Source of the DNA: Coprinellus micaceus
Taxonomy: Eukaryota; Basidiomycota; Agaricomycetes; Agaricales; Psathyrellaceae
NCBI GenBank assembly: GCA_951394405.1
Contig: OX596343.1
Location: 1,860,001-1,924,000, forward strand
Direction of reading: 5' to 3'
DNA: 64,000 nucleotides
The stretch's first letter is position 1, and the number at the start of each line of letters is the position of its first letter. Made by a program: the position numbers and the translations under genes. Under the pieces are notes generated by a model. That model was not told where the DNA came from, ran no database searches, and saw nothing but the letters and a program-made list of their open reading frames with translations. Shown piece by piece: positions 37,446 to 54,122 of this stretch.

Positions 37446-38153
37446 CTACAAAGTGGCTGTATAAATCTGGAATCGTGCCTTGGCTGACGACATCAGGGCC
37501 TCAACATCTGCTTTATCCGGGACGAGTTCCTGCAGTGCTCGAAGAGAAAGGTACTCCGTCAACCACCATCCCCTGAACTGATGTAGTTCCTTCGAAAGGA
37601 CACGAACTAGCTCTTCCATTTCCTCCACCTTCTCCTCCGCCATTATCAGTCGTGTGCGTGTTTCCTCGAGCGCTGCCCTCTCGTCCTTCACCTGCTCCGA
37701 CTTCTGCTGTAGTCGGGCCTTGTATCTCTGTTGGGAGCACTCTAAGCCCTGGATTTTGACCCTCAGGCCCTGGGCTTCCGTGGCGAGCTTGGCGTCCAAT
37801 TCTTCAAGGGTCAGAATTGAACCTTCATGTCCACGACGGCGAATGCCCATGCGACTGCCGCTATCGCTTTCGAACCGTGGGAGGGGCTCGGTAGGATGAC
37901 AACCTGGGATGTTCCTGGCACGGGAAGGGGCAAGCGCCTTTAAGGCCGATCGCGGTGCCACGGTTGCAGTGGCATTGGGCGTTGGGCTGGTCTGGCTAGT
38001 GGGGAGAGCCAAGGGTGAAAGCAGACCGCCACGGATGGGTGGGTTCGGCTGTGGCTTTGGCGTGAGGGGGAGAGGTGGGGGAGATGGTCGAGCCGTCCTC
38101 CAGCATGGACCTAGAAGGTGGCGAGGGGGAGGGGACTGGGAGGCTTTAGGCAT
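37446..38153 (-). CDS. Pro-rich plus coiled-coil protein, 235 aa
   Basis: This is an intact frame from ATG at 38153. Residues 1-95 are Pro/Ser/Arg-rich and likely disordered. Residues 110-205 are a strong coiled coil, with Glu/Gln/Lys/Leu heptads such as LQQKSEQVKDERAALEETRT and KVEEMEELVRVLSKEL. The last 30 residues are short and neutral (LVPDKADVEALMSSA). I recognise no enzyme or named family. It sits between two CDC48 relics yet is itself undamaged, suggesting that it is maintained. A relation to the smaller coiled-coil ORF at 11670-12080 is possible. Confidence 0.55.
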   Translation of the reverse strand: MPKASQSPPPRHLLGPCWRTARPSPPPLPLTPKPQPNPPIRGGLLSPLALPTSQTSPTPNATATVAPRSALKALAPSRARNIPGCHPTEPLPRFESDSGSRMGIRRRGHEGSILTLEELDAKLATEAQGLRVKIQGLECSQQRYKARLQQKSEQVKDERAALEETRTRLIMAEEKVEEMEELVRVLSKELHQFRGWWLTEYLSLRALQELVPDKADVEALMSSAKARFQIYTATL

Positions 38154-39299
38154 TTTCTCTCTCTTGGCTGTGATTTAGTTGAACGCCCTGCAGGAAATTT
38201 AAGGGGTTCGGAGGGTGACTCGGACAGAAGTGAGTCAAATATTCGAGTCATGTCAAAATTATGACAGCAGTATGCGGCTGAACTGACTCCTTCCTGGTCA
38301 ACGGTCTCCGAGTCTGAGTGCGCTCAGTGGCCTATGGTAGGTCAAGAGCGACGGACAGAGCGAAGGTAAATGTCCCCGGTGTGCACCCGAGTCGCCGCGA
38401 CTTTGAGAATGATATGCCTCTATTTGTCTTGTGGCAGCTGGGCTTCCTTGCAAGGAATATAGGATGGCTTCTTAGAGGTCTCCTAGGCTGGTGATAAAAG
38501 AGACGAAACCACGCCTACGTACTAAACGCAATACTCCCAACCATGCGCACGTCATTCCTTTCTTTTTTGTGGCTCTTCAGTCCTTGTGGTCATAGTCTCT
38601 TCGAGGCTGTACCTTGTACGCCCAAGGACCCCATACAATTTGTGTGAGCAGGCTGGTTAGGCTTACTCTGGTTCACTTTTACCACCACGGGGGTGAGGTA
38701 ATGCTTTTACGCACGAGAGCGCGTTGCTCACAGTGTGGGACTCGCTTCACTGCCACGGTGCCATCCGGACAGGATCTACGCCTGTGGGTCCAAGGAACCA
38801 TTTAACTTTAGGCGCCCAGGGCGCTCGGGGGTCAGTGTGGTTATCCACTAAAACCCCCGTAACCAGAGTCACTCTTGGGCAGGCTGCATACTCGCTGGCT
38901 TGTAACCGATAACATGTACTCTCAGCAAGGCTTCTGGGGAGTGCCTGTTTTCCAGCGTTTGGCTATTAGGCACGGTCACAGTAGAGTCTTCGAGCCAGAT
39001 TTCAAGTTGATCCTCATGATTTTTGGATATTCTCGTTTCGACAACCCGTGTCGGTGTATTCGCACAGTTTCAAGGCCATGCTCCCAGGATTGAGTGGTAG
39101 GATGGAGATATTCAATCACCCAGCCAACTTTTGCCATCAAAACTCCGTTGATACGTTTGTCCATGTTCATGAACGAGACTCTCGCCTTCCCCTTCCTCCG
39201 AGTCAGCGTTCCGAGAGTATTCCCGAGATGCCGATGGCTGGTGACTCCGTAAGCAACCCCCCGGGGCCCCGCAAGGTCGTCTAAATGGTGCAGTCGAGG
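38154..39299. other. intergenic, no gene seen
   Basis: No coherent open frame. This is probably the promoter side of the coiled-coil gene plus old repeat DNA. Confidence 0.45.
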
Positions 39300-39790
39300 G
39301 GTGTGTCGTCTCCCAGCTCTTGGCCCTCTTGGATGGTCTCGGGGACCAGCTCGAACGTTGCCACCCCGCCCTCCGCCGCTTCTGTCATTTCGATCGTGGA
39401 GTCAACATCGGCAACCTTCTACTGGGATTCTTCGCGTCAACACCAAGAACACGACGCTCTCCGAGGATGTTGACCTCCAGCACATCATGACCGACACACG
39501 ATGACGCCGCCTCGCCTCATCATGGATTCAACCAACAGGCGCGACCAGGGCCCCGCCCTCCTCCATCCTGGTCGACTTGGCCAGCTCACCACATCCCCCT
39601 TCCCGGCGAAACGTCTCGGCATCCTCAAGGCAGCTCTCAAGCAACCGGGTCTGGCCCCTGACGTCGATTCCGGCTTCTTGCCAAGGCGCTAGCGCTGATC
39701 TCACAGAGATTTGCCAGCGTTCGGCCAAGCTGGCGATTAGGGGGGGAATGATTCAGATATTCAGAGAGAAGATTACAAGAACGATCCGGT
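39300..39790 (+). pseudogene. CDC48/p97 pseudogene, copy 3
   Basis: SQLLALLDGLGDQLE (D1, after Walker B), then HPALRRFCHFDRGVN and VNTKNTTLSEDVDL, are followed immediately by MDSTNRRDQGP and LLHPGRLGQL. Everything from the end of D1 to the D2 sensor region is therefore deleted. GASADLTEICQRSAKLAIRG then completes the D2 lid. At least three frames are used. The breakpoint of the internal deletion differs from that of copy 2, so the two copies decayed separately or derive from different deleted parents. Confidence 0.85.
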
Positions 39791-40476
39791 GCTTCAGACT
39801 ACGAGGACACACTTGGAAGGGTAGGCAGCAGGAGACCGGGAAAAGGGCGTCGTCAGTCCTTCGGGCCGAATATGGAAGGTTTTTCGCTGACTGGGAGTCC
39901 TTCCTACCTCTGCAAACTCAATTCAGTTGTCTGCCTCAAACCCCGTTCAAGAGAGGTACTATGATCCTGGGAAAGCATCCGGTATTGTAACGCCAGTGCA
40001 GTGAAGGATGTCAACGGCTTGAACGGCCTAGAAGTCCCTGAAACCAAGGGATGTGCGGTCGGCTAGAGATTGAAACAATTTCTAACAATGTTATAGGTCA
40101 TATCGATGTACGCCTCGTACGTTTGTTGTTCAGAAGCATTGAATTCCAGCTCCATTCTGTTCCCTCACCCTAGCATCCTTATATTCAAGATGAGAAGAAC
40201 GCTCAAGGCGCAACTGGCCTGTCACCTTGGCACCACCCCTTGTGTCGAGTCCCTGCTCCCTACACGGCCAGTAAACCTCCTTTCGGATATACACATCAGG
40301 CGCCGGTCAAATCTCGCCATGTTGCGTGTCCTTTCTCGGCCCTTCCGGGGCAGAGAGTCGCCTGGTTCGATCGTTTGATCTGCCTACATAAGTTTCCAGC
40401 CTGCCCTCTCTTTCCCCCTTTCTCCTCCACCTGGTTAACCCAAGACCCCGTCACCCCGTCAACTTCTTGTGCCGAC

Positions 40477-45307
<4,831 letters not shown>

Positions 45308-47138
45308 GCTTTACAATACAGCTAGCCCTGGACTGCGCCGGCGATGACAAGTGTGCATTGATATTATTGTCGCGCTTCTACCTGATCATGGGCTCACTGG
45401 GGCTGGAATTTTCCGAATCCATATGAGCGGAGGTTCTGGTTGTGGACACACCCAGACATTGGGGCTGGTAGGTTTATGCTCGGATCCAATATTGAAGGCT
45501 TCTTCTCTGGACCAGGCCACCTCTGTGTATCTTCGGATAAAAGGAAGAAGGGAAGGGGGCCTTGCAGGCTGTTTCTCCGCTCCCGCTTCTCCCACTCCCA
45601 CCTTTTCAGTCTGCCTAGGATCGGGGGTTTCCCGGGGTTTGTAGGTCAACAACTCCACCCATGCTCGTGCTTGCCATCCTTCCAGGTGTCAAGGGTCTGC
45701 CCTTGCAAACCTCTAGCAGTGCGCATGAAGCGGGGAAGCGGATCGTCCTGTATGGCTCTGGTAAGTCGGGTGAAAACTGCCTTTGTAGAAAGCCCTATTG
45801 AGGATCTTTATCCCCTGGTCTAGCCACTTCACGATCGCGGCTTTTAAGCTTGCCGCTTACCCTCCAGCCACGCTACTTCGTGGACTATGAGATCGCATGC
45901 TTCCGGGCGCTGCTGGAGAGCGCGTTGCCCATCCGCACTAAACCGGCGGAGCTTGACCATCAAGCGATCAAGCGACGGCTTTATCCCTGCCACCCGATCA
46001 ATGAGGCTCTCTATGTCACGGTCAAGCAATTAGCGCAGGAGGTTACGGGCTCCTGTCAAATTAGCACTGCGTAGGCTTCCATCCCCAGTACTCCTTCTCT
46101 ATTGTCCCATTAAACATCTGTTCCAGCACGCCAACTTTCATTCCGTATCGTCACATATTTCCTGTTCTAACTGTATGTCCCGGAGACCAACCGCAACCAC
46201 CCCTTCAAGTCCTCTCTTATAGGTTTGCCTCTAGCTCCGCCCAGAGTCAGCGTCTCAGCTTTCCCTGTCAGGGTGGGTGTTATTAGTTTCAGTTTGACAA
46301 GTGTAACAGGATACACCCTGGTTCACAAAATGCTGTACCATACTTATTGCTCCATATACATCCCTTATCTGGTCGCAGGTGCCATGGACTGAGACTAATG
46401 GGAGAGTCCGGCAACCCTGCCAAACCGTCTCCTTGGTCCGCCGCGTCGGCCCTTTTGCTCCGCGAAGTGAATCCTAGTCTCTCATGCCACCTTGCCAATG
46501 GCTGGAGTAAAAGCGCTCCGAGTCTTGAAGCTTGACTGACTGATGGCTATCCGCGCCTGTGCCACTTCAAGTTGGCACGCGTGCCCCGAAAGCAAGATGT
46601 TTGATGTTAAAAGCTATCTACAATTACAGAAGGCTTTTCGTGTAGAAGGTAGCTGGAACAATGTACATGTCAAATCTCACAGTGAACGGGGAATGTTTGA
46701 GTGAGTTCTGGCGGATTCAAGGAGAACTTGAACTTGAAGTCGCGCCTGGGGAGAACTTGGCCTTCAAGTTATTCGTCCGCTTTTCGATCGTTGCTCGGCT
46801 TCGCTCCGCATTCATGCGAATCTTGATCGGCGACGGTGAAGCTATTTATGTATAGCCAAACATATGGTTTTGTTCCTCCCAAAGCGCAACAGTACGCAAC
46901 AGTGCGAGCTTGAGGAGGTAGCGTTTGGGGACAGTCTTCAACTAGTGCCCGGGCCGCGTCACCGTGACGGTGGTCGTCGGAGTTTGAACCGCCGTGACCG
47001 CCACTATACTCTTGACAAAATCCTGACTCCCATCTTCGTCTCTTGCACACCTCGGTGCCCTGCCCCATTCGAGGCGCAGCCTATTGGCTCTGCGCTTCTC
47101 CAGGCACCAGCCTGACCGAGGTTTTGCTTCCAGGTGAA
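45308..47138. other. 3' flank of the Plavaka gene, no gene seen
   Basis: Only short overlapping frames are found. The right terminus of the transposon should fall here, but I could not identify an inverted repeat matching the left flank. Confidence 0.4.
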
Positions 47139-49990
47139 ATTTGAGAAGGGGCGCCAGAGTCAGTCAGACCTCCGAGCAAGTGTCCTCAGCGAATTCCATC
47201 AGGAGCTAGATCCGCGCTTCAACCGCGCCCTCTCAATGCCCTGAACCCGCTCGTACCTCAGTTCTGGGCAGAGATCTCGGAATACTGTCGCGAATGTAAT
47301 TATCGACTGCTTCATTGGGTGTCACTTGAAGCTGACATTACTCTGAGAGCAATGACCTCTCAAACCCAGCTCGCGACGCGGCAGCATTGCTCGCATCCAA
47401 AGTCTATTACCATCTTGGCTAGCACGAGGAAGCCTTGGCCTTCGGTCTTGATGCCAAAAGCGCGTTCCAGAATGGGGGACACCCGCCAGCGCCTGTGGAA
47501 TACGTCGAAACTACCATTTGTGCGTGTTTTAGTCACACACACACACTATATTGATCGCCACATCTAAGCGCGGAAGGAGAAGGCCATCGGTATCGCTCTC
47601 GAATCCCACCGGCTAGACATCGCCTCCAAGCTCTACGCCCGCACCAACGATGTCTCGAGATTGCCGTATGCCATGGAGGGGGTCCTCGACCCTGGATTCT
47701 CTCTTATACCACGACCCGGGTCCTCTAGTTCCCTCTACCCACTGTCGGCGACTCGTCGCTGAACGTACACGCTGCGACCCGTCTCCTCATCGCATTAAGC
47801 AACCCCGAACTCGCCCTCCCCTTCTTGTTGTCATTCATCTGCGCCCGACCTCTCCTCGCGTACTGGATCGCGTTCGACCTCGTCGAGGGCGGACCGCAAG
47901 ATTACTTGGAGAACCTCTGAACACCGCTACCGCGACGAGGGCACAAAGCCCATATACGATAAGCCTCGCCAAATTCTTGCCGAAAAGGAATCTGCGAAGC
48001 TTTACCTCGAATTGCCCAAGCAGAACCAGACCTACCTCTTCATCCTCAAGAACACCCAGGGTGCTCTCGGGCCCGCTCCTTGCTATACCACACCGCGCTG
48101 ACACTCCAAAGCGCGCCGGTACCTCGGCCGACATCTTCCTGCGAGAGAACCAGGAGTGGCTCGGAGTTGCGACCGACTGGGCCAAGTTCTCTGCCACCGC
48201 TGAGCTTGGCGCGATCCGCAAGGGCTCCTTCGACCAAGGTCAAACCTTCCTCGGACCTTGCCTACCTTAAACCGCCGGAGAGAGCAACGTTCCTGGGACC
48301 AACTACTCCGAGGGCGGTGCACTCTATGCGCTTGGCATATCAACGCGGGTTGCGGTAGCGGCGTCGCTTCCTACCTCCAGGAAGCGCTCGGGGGTGCCCA
48401 AGGAGAAGTCGTCCAGGGCGGTGCTGCGCTGGGACTTGGTATCGCTAGGATGGGCTCGAAGAGCATGGAGGCGTTTAAGGATCTCAAGAACGTTCTCTTC
48501 ACCGACACCGCGCGGCGGGTGAAGCTGCTGGGTTCTTTGGCGATGGGGACTGCGTTCACTGCTCGCCGAGAAGGTGCACTAGTCCCTTTTACTCGACTAT
48601 ATACTAACTATAAACGCAGGATTCTTGCAATACGGTAGTGTCTATACCATGTCTCTTGCATACGCTAGAACGGCGAATACCGACGCTGTTCGTAAGACCT
48701 TGCACATTGCCGTCTCAGATGTCCCTGTCAATATTCCGGTCCGGTTGCGACTGCGCTTGCGTTCCTGCCCTTCAAGCATCCTAGCCCAGGTTCCTCGTGT
48801 GGTCCAGTTGCTTAGCGAGAGCTACAACCCCCATCTTCGTTGTGGCGCTGCATTGGCCCTTGGTATCGCTTGTGCTGGAACAGGTTTCCAGGTGCGTCGG
48901 TTATCTGGTTTGTATCTTCGGGCTTCCTGATAGTTTCATCCAGAATGCTATCGAAATCCCCGAGCCCATGGCCAAGGATAGCATTGACTTTGTCTGCCAG
49001 GGCACCTTAATCACCCTCGATATGATCCTAGTCGGGTGACCCAAAGCCGCTCCTCCTTCCTTCCCATCCACGCGTGCAAAGTACGCCAAGGCCATCGCCT
49101 ACAAGCAAGAAGACTCCGTCACTTGCTTCGGTGCCACTATCGGCGCTGGAGACGGGAACGTCACCATCAGCCTCCCAAGCCGCGCTGGCAGCCCCAACGC
49201 CAGCTCCATCGCCGGTATGGTGTCGTTCTGCCCGTCCCGGTACTGGTCCCCTTGCGCACGCCGCTGCCCCCTGCGGGCGTCATCCGTTGAATGGAGGTTT
49301 GAAGGCGCTGCAGTTCTGGCACGTCCTCGTACCCTTCTGCTGAGAAGCCGCCGAAGGTTGCTGCGCTTTCGACTACGCGAAGGGTAATGCGAGGGAGAAG
49401 AAGAAGGGGGCTGGGGATGACACTATGGATTTCGTAGGTTCTCCAGTCCACTGCATAGACCCTGAGATTGAGGTGTCACAACAGGACAAGATTGACGAAG
49501 CGGGTGTCTAGATGAAGCGGAGGACTTTAAGGGCGGCGATGTTACTCCTATCCACAGCTTGGGAGGACCAGCCTTCGTCGTCAAAGAGGAGGTCCGAGCC
49601 CACCTCAGAAATCAAGCCCAACCTCTCCCAAATCATTCCCGCTCAGTTCCAATACATCTCTTTCCCGAGCGACGGGTGATAACAGCCCCCGCCCACCGCG
49701 ACGTCTGTCCCCTTTGCGAAAGCGGGTAGGAAGAATGCAGCTATTGCTAAGGCCCTGAGGCTTGGGACGGATAGGTTTGGAGGAGGGGGAGGTATTTTGA
49801 TATTGACGGATTCGAGACCGAAGGAGGGAGCTGAGTTTATGGAGTTGGAGACGCCGGAGATTGCGCCTGCGGGAGCGGGTGGTGCGACGGGTCCGCATAT
49901 TTCTTTGGACGAGAGTGTGCCGAATGTGGCGCCGCCAGATCGGTTTGAGGTTAGTTGCGGGCTTCTTGTGCTGAGGGATGGATGCTGATG
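47139..49990 (+). pseudogene. RPN2 (26S proteasome regulatory subunit) pseudogene
   Basis: Pieces follow the order of RPN2, a PC-repeat solenoid scaffold of the proteasome base: HEEALAFGLDAKSAFQ, AIGIALESHRLDIASKLYAR, YWIAFDLVEGGPQDYLE, ADIFLRENQEWLGVATDWAK, SYLQEALGGAQGEVVQ, VQLLSESYNPHLRCGAALAL and IIPAQFQYISF. The PC-repeat glycines and alanines are still recognisable. Frames change at least six times, in-frame stops occur (for example after YHLG near 47420), and segments are missing. At 48575-48622 a splice-like segment with an ACTAAC branch site and CGCAG end survives, and another intron remnant lies near 48891-48943. The copy therefore came from genomic DNA, not from cDNA. Confidence 0.9.
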
Positions 49991-51349
49991 AGTTTGTTTG
50001 AACAGTATCCCCGACAACGGCATTCAAGTTACTTGATACCATCGCACCCTTCTCCATCTCGTGAGCGGGACCTAAACGCAGCGGGTCGAAGCCCAGCCTG
50101 CTGACAGGAAAGTGGCGACCAATGCTGCTGGCGACCTGGTGTTGTTTGGTGTGGCTCAGGAATGCGGGGCAACTTGCACGTTCAGCTCTTCCTTCAAGAC
50201 ATTTTGCCCGGTGGTACTACGCTACCCACTAGAACGTCGAACCCTTTCCCTTTACCCGTCGCAACCTCCCCTCCCTCGCATTCCAGTGCCAATCAAATGC
50301 CCAAAGAGCCCCCAGCTCCCCTCGGCCATTCTTCCCGACTTCAGCGACGCAGGTGAGGCCCTCACCCACATCGCCAAGCCCTCCAACTGAATCCTACTCG
50401 ACCTAAGCCCACGCTCCTCCCCTCTTACCACCACCTCCCTAGTCATCACCGGATCTCTACCCCCACCTCCACCAACCTGGGATTGAACTCAGGGCCGCAA
50501 GTGGCATGAAGTAATCCTCGCATACGTGAGCCTCGATGTTCCACGGTTTGCATACCTTGTCGGTTCAAGGTCATCAGAGGTGGCGGCGATGTTGCTGCGA
50601 TAATCGCTACGCATCCCTTTGACAATTTAAAGGAGTGCGACTCTGTCGGATGGATTGTCACTGCCGTGAGCGACCAGGAGAACCTCACAGCTAGGCTCTC
50701 AGCTGGAGGACACTTGGAGAGGGTTCGAATCCCCGGGGCGGCCACTTCATTCCCGGTATTCTCATACGCCAAACTGCGCTTTCGCCTGGAGGCCTGCAGG
50801 GCGGCGGGCGACAACCCTTGCTCTTTTAAAGACCCCAAGGACGACCACCCGCACCGCGGCCATCCCACCTTCAATCACTGCTGCGTTTATCAGCTCCCCG
50901 AGAATTGGAGCTGCTTGCCAAGAATGGGAGGCAGAAAGTGGTCCTTGTGAGCGGGGTACCTTGGAAGGTCCGTTTTGCGATTTGGCCGACGAGATCTACG
51001 AGTATTGGACGGCTTTTAATGAAATTTCACCAAATCTACCCAGGGGCGCCCAAGGCCTTGTGGCTCCCCTCTTGGGGCATTGGGAAATATCCCAGGGCGT
51101 TGCACCAGTGCTGATGAGTCACTCTTGCGTCGCACGACGGCGAACTTGAAGGACACTGCGAGTCAAGCGATATGACTGGCCGCGCGGCTCCGTGCCCTGT
51201 GTGGATAGTGACTGTGCCCGACGGTGTTTGACTAGTCGATTCTCAGGAGCACGGCCAGGGTCATTTCAAGTACCAAGCCACCGTTTTTCATTTCTTCATT
51301 TCTCGCTCTTCTTTCCCCCCTTGGACGCCCTGCCCATATTTTGCTCTCT
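49991..51349. other. intergenic, no gene supported
   Basis: Open frames of 80-142 codons exist on both strands at 50446-50950 but overlap and show no domain. One T-arm-like GGGTTCGAATCCC occurs at 50721 without an acceptor stem. Confidence 0.45.
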
Positions 51350-52191
51350 ATGCAGTATCACACAGACAACGGTCCCGTCGATGCCCGCGGTTCTGGTCTT
51401 TCCCAACCGGATTCAGATGCCCAACAAACCGGCTTAGCTCCTACGCCGTCGGGGCCTCATGGTCGTTTGAGTGTCCAGGGGCCACTGGAATTTTTGTCTA
51501 ACCCACTCTTCAACACGATGGAACGCCGTTGTACCAATAGTCGCGGTGCCCTCAAGGAACCAGTTGTAGCTTACGCAGCTGGGGCCAGGGATCCGGCTAC
51601 GACAGATGACCACAAGGAGCGTACGTACTACATATGCCATGGTCATCACGGACCTCATCTCGTGATGGGTTTTAACGAGAACGCATCTTCAGCAGGATGG
51701 GCGGGGACCTTTCAACTTGCCGCATTTGATCGATCACCTCACCCTCCCTCATGTAAGCCGTCCTAACTTTCCCGTGCGAATTGCGACTGAGCGCGCGACG
51801 TTCCATAGCCCTCGATATTGACGACGAGTTTCTCGCGACTTGCGACTTCCCCCGCTTCCAACCAGTTGAAATATCCAACGCCGACCTCCTTATCCGCTTG
51901 CAGCAACCGCACGGGACCGGCATCTCTCAGGCTGGGTTCTGCCAGATCTTGGCGCAGTGCAGCAAGTGTCAAAATCTGTGCTTTGCAGACACGCGTCATG
52001 CCCATCGATGCCTTGGCCCAGTCCTGCGGACACAGGCAGACAGCTTCAACCTTCTAGACGCTCTGACTTCAAGCCGCGAGACTGCGGGTTTGAGTCGCTT
52101 CGACCTTTTCCAGGTCTTTACTCGGTGCAGCAGGTGCGCAAACATCCTGATTGAAGGCTTCATCGGCCTTCATGAATGCGGGGGATTGTGA
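51350..52191 (+). CDS. protein with tandem CX2CX11HXC motifs, copy B
   Basis: Exon 1 is 51350-51752 and exon 2 is 51809-52191, with a phase-1 intron (GTAAGC...CCATAG), giving 261 aa. The first 130 residues are polar and show no domain. Residues 190-260 hold CSKCQNLCFADTRHAHRC and CSRCANILIEGFIGLHEC, each C-x2-C-x11-H-x-C. They are separated by about 40 residues, as in copy A at 28846-29842. Outside the motifs the two proteins share little, so they are distant paralogues or the module is mobile between host sequences. The likely role is zinc-dependent binding of protein or nucleic acid, but this is inference. The frame is intact. Confidence 0.65.
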
Positions 52192-53249
52192 CGCCAGCTT
52201 ACATACCCCGGGCTTTTACGAAGCTCTGTTGTCCTGGAGGACCCTTTGACCGCTATGTATAGTATGTACGATATTCACTGTTCTGTGCATTCGTTGTCGA
52301 CCTCGAACGACACGGTTTCGGGGATTTGTCCTTGTTTTCTCTTACTGGCTCGCTACCTAACTATCCGCTGGCCGTATCGTCGATTGCAACCTCGGGAGAT
52401 GCTCTGGCATTTGGTAGCATATTCAGGTGTACGTGTGTCGTGGTCACAAGCACACCAGTTCCTGACCCTCGCCCGTACGTTGCCGTTGTCGTTTTGACTT
52501 TGTCACCGCGCTGGACTGGTGTAAATATTATATCGAATATCCACTCGAGGTCCTCGAGGATGGCGAGGTCTCATCCAAGTTCTACTGCTGGTCTGAGCGG
52601 GCCGTATGCATCGTTTGTCGGATCAAATTTCGGATCACCAGGGTTAATGCTCCGCGGCCCTGGTTGGTCAGTATCCCACCACGTCTTTCGTTCCAGCCGG
52701 CCTGAGCCATCCCCCACGGCGGATACCCCTGCAGACGCGGCCCCCTTCCACGATGACAACGTGCTCCATGAACGCGAACACCGTTCTTCTCGTCACGTCG
52801 ACGGGTGTTGTTCTCCACGCCGAAGCCGAGTCCGACGCTCTTTTATGACGATTAACGAAACACTCGCCCGACGGTTGTTGGAGAACGTGACGTTGGTGTT
52901 GAGGGAACGGGTAAAGAGGAGGCGGTGGCGTCATAGGAACCAATAGAGGGGATGGTTGGGGTACGACGTCGTCGCGTTCACCTTTGCGCCCATCTGGCTA
53001 TCAGACCATTGGATCTAACGGGTAAGTACGACGAAATTTAAGTGAACAAGTTTACTTGGCTTACATCGTGTGCGGGTAGTGGCCTTGGGGTACAACCTAC
53101 ATACCTCTAGTGAGTGGCAAGCTTGAAGGGTGCGCCTGGGTACGGCTTTTTCCAGTGCCTCCCTTCACCCAGCGGGTTGACCTACCACTTTTCCGCGACC
53201 ATTCAGTGCGTCGCTGGCCCTGTATGTGCTCTTTCAGCTCCTTACACCC
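52192..53249. other. intergenic, no gene supported
   Basis: Frames of 80-200 codons on both strands are Arg/Ser/Pro-rich and mutually overlapping; none shows a domain. Confidence 0.4.
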
Positions 53250-53465
53250 ACTGTCGTGGCAAGAAGCCCAAAGATACCCTTCTCGTTTGCTCGAGCTCCG
53301 ACGTCGAGGAAGGCCGCATCTAACTAGACAAGGTCGGGGCGCAGCAACTTATAATTACGCGCCAAGCTCCGGGATCTCGCCAACGTACGCGCATGCCTCC
53401 CACCCAGGCCCCTCCCTTTGAAGGCTCCATCGAGGAACTTCCTCGAATGTGTGGATTCCTGCGCT
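53250..53465 (+). pseudogene. CDC48/p97 N-domain fragment, copy 4
   Basis: GKKPKDTLLVCSSSDVEEGR followed by a TAA, then in other frames LDKVG, KLRDLANVRAC and PFEGSIEELPR, reproduces about 70 residues of the CDC48 N-terminal double-psi barrel. The same region in copy 1 reads EEGRIQLNKVAHNDLR. A TTTCAG lies just upstream, where an exon could begin. In-frame stops and frame changes show it is dead. No other part of CDC48 is recognisable near it. Confidence 0.75.
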
Positions 53466-54122
53466 AAGTGCTCGTGTCACACTATTGGCGCCACTGTTCT
53501 CGCAGCATAGTATGTACCGATCCGGGCGAAAGGGCGAAACCTTTGTTCGCTGTACGTCTGTGACAAACAAGGTTGCCCAGCCCCTGTTCGACTACCTACC
53601 ACACGAGGCACGACGTACGCGACGAATACAAAGAACTGATATCTGCCTCTGTAGTAACCTTCCGGGCGATTACTTTTGTTACAATGCCATCTCATCTGCT
53701 GGCGTTGTGGTTATTTTGCTAGGGTTCAAGGTCTGTGAGTTTATTCTCGTGCCATAAAGTCCTTGAAGGCAGGAAACTGATATGACCCGTGCCGCAGTGA
53801 TTAGCGCCCTGGAGTGATATGTTCTGTGTTCTCGTCCGGATAGCACGCCCAGACTACGGTAAGGTAATCCGAACCTTTTCCTCAGTCTCGTGGTCGGGAC
53901 TCGGGACTCGAGTCAAGCCTGCTTGCCGAGTTAGACGAAGTCATAGTGACTAGTAGTAGAGGAGGCCCCTTCGAACTCGGTGACTCGCACGGACTCGACC
54001 CTACTGAGACACCTTCCGATATATAGGAAGCACACTCTACACCGTTGGTCAACCCCTTTTTCTCCCTTCCCTTGCTCCTTCCCTTACCCATTCGGTACTA
54101 CGATATCCTATTGGGAGGTGCA
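53466..54122. other. intergenic, no gene seen
   Basis: This is the promoter side of the DUF6698 gene. A CT-rich run (54055-54090) precedes the ATG, as in many fungal promoters. Nothing else is seen. Confidence 0.4.

Noticed and set aside
50700..50745. Possible tRNA: GGGTTCGAATCCC at 50721
   Set aside because: The T-loop fits, but the T-stem pairs for only three bases and no complementary acceptor stem or D arm lies 50-90 bases upstream.
50446..50950. Overlapping open frames of 142 and 94 codons on opposite strands
   Set aside because: They overlap each other, have no domain or splice pattern, and neither can be preferred.
52326..52946. Plus-strand ORF of 206 codons
   Set aside because: Arg/Ser/Pro-rich with overlapping minus-strand frames; no recognisable motif.
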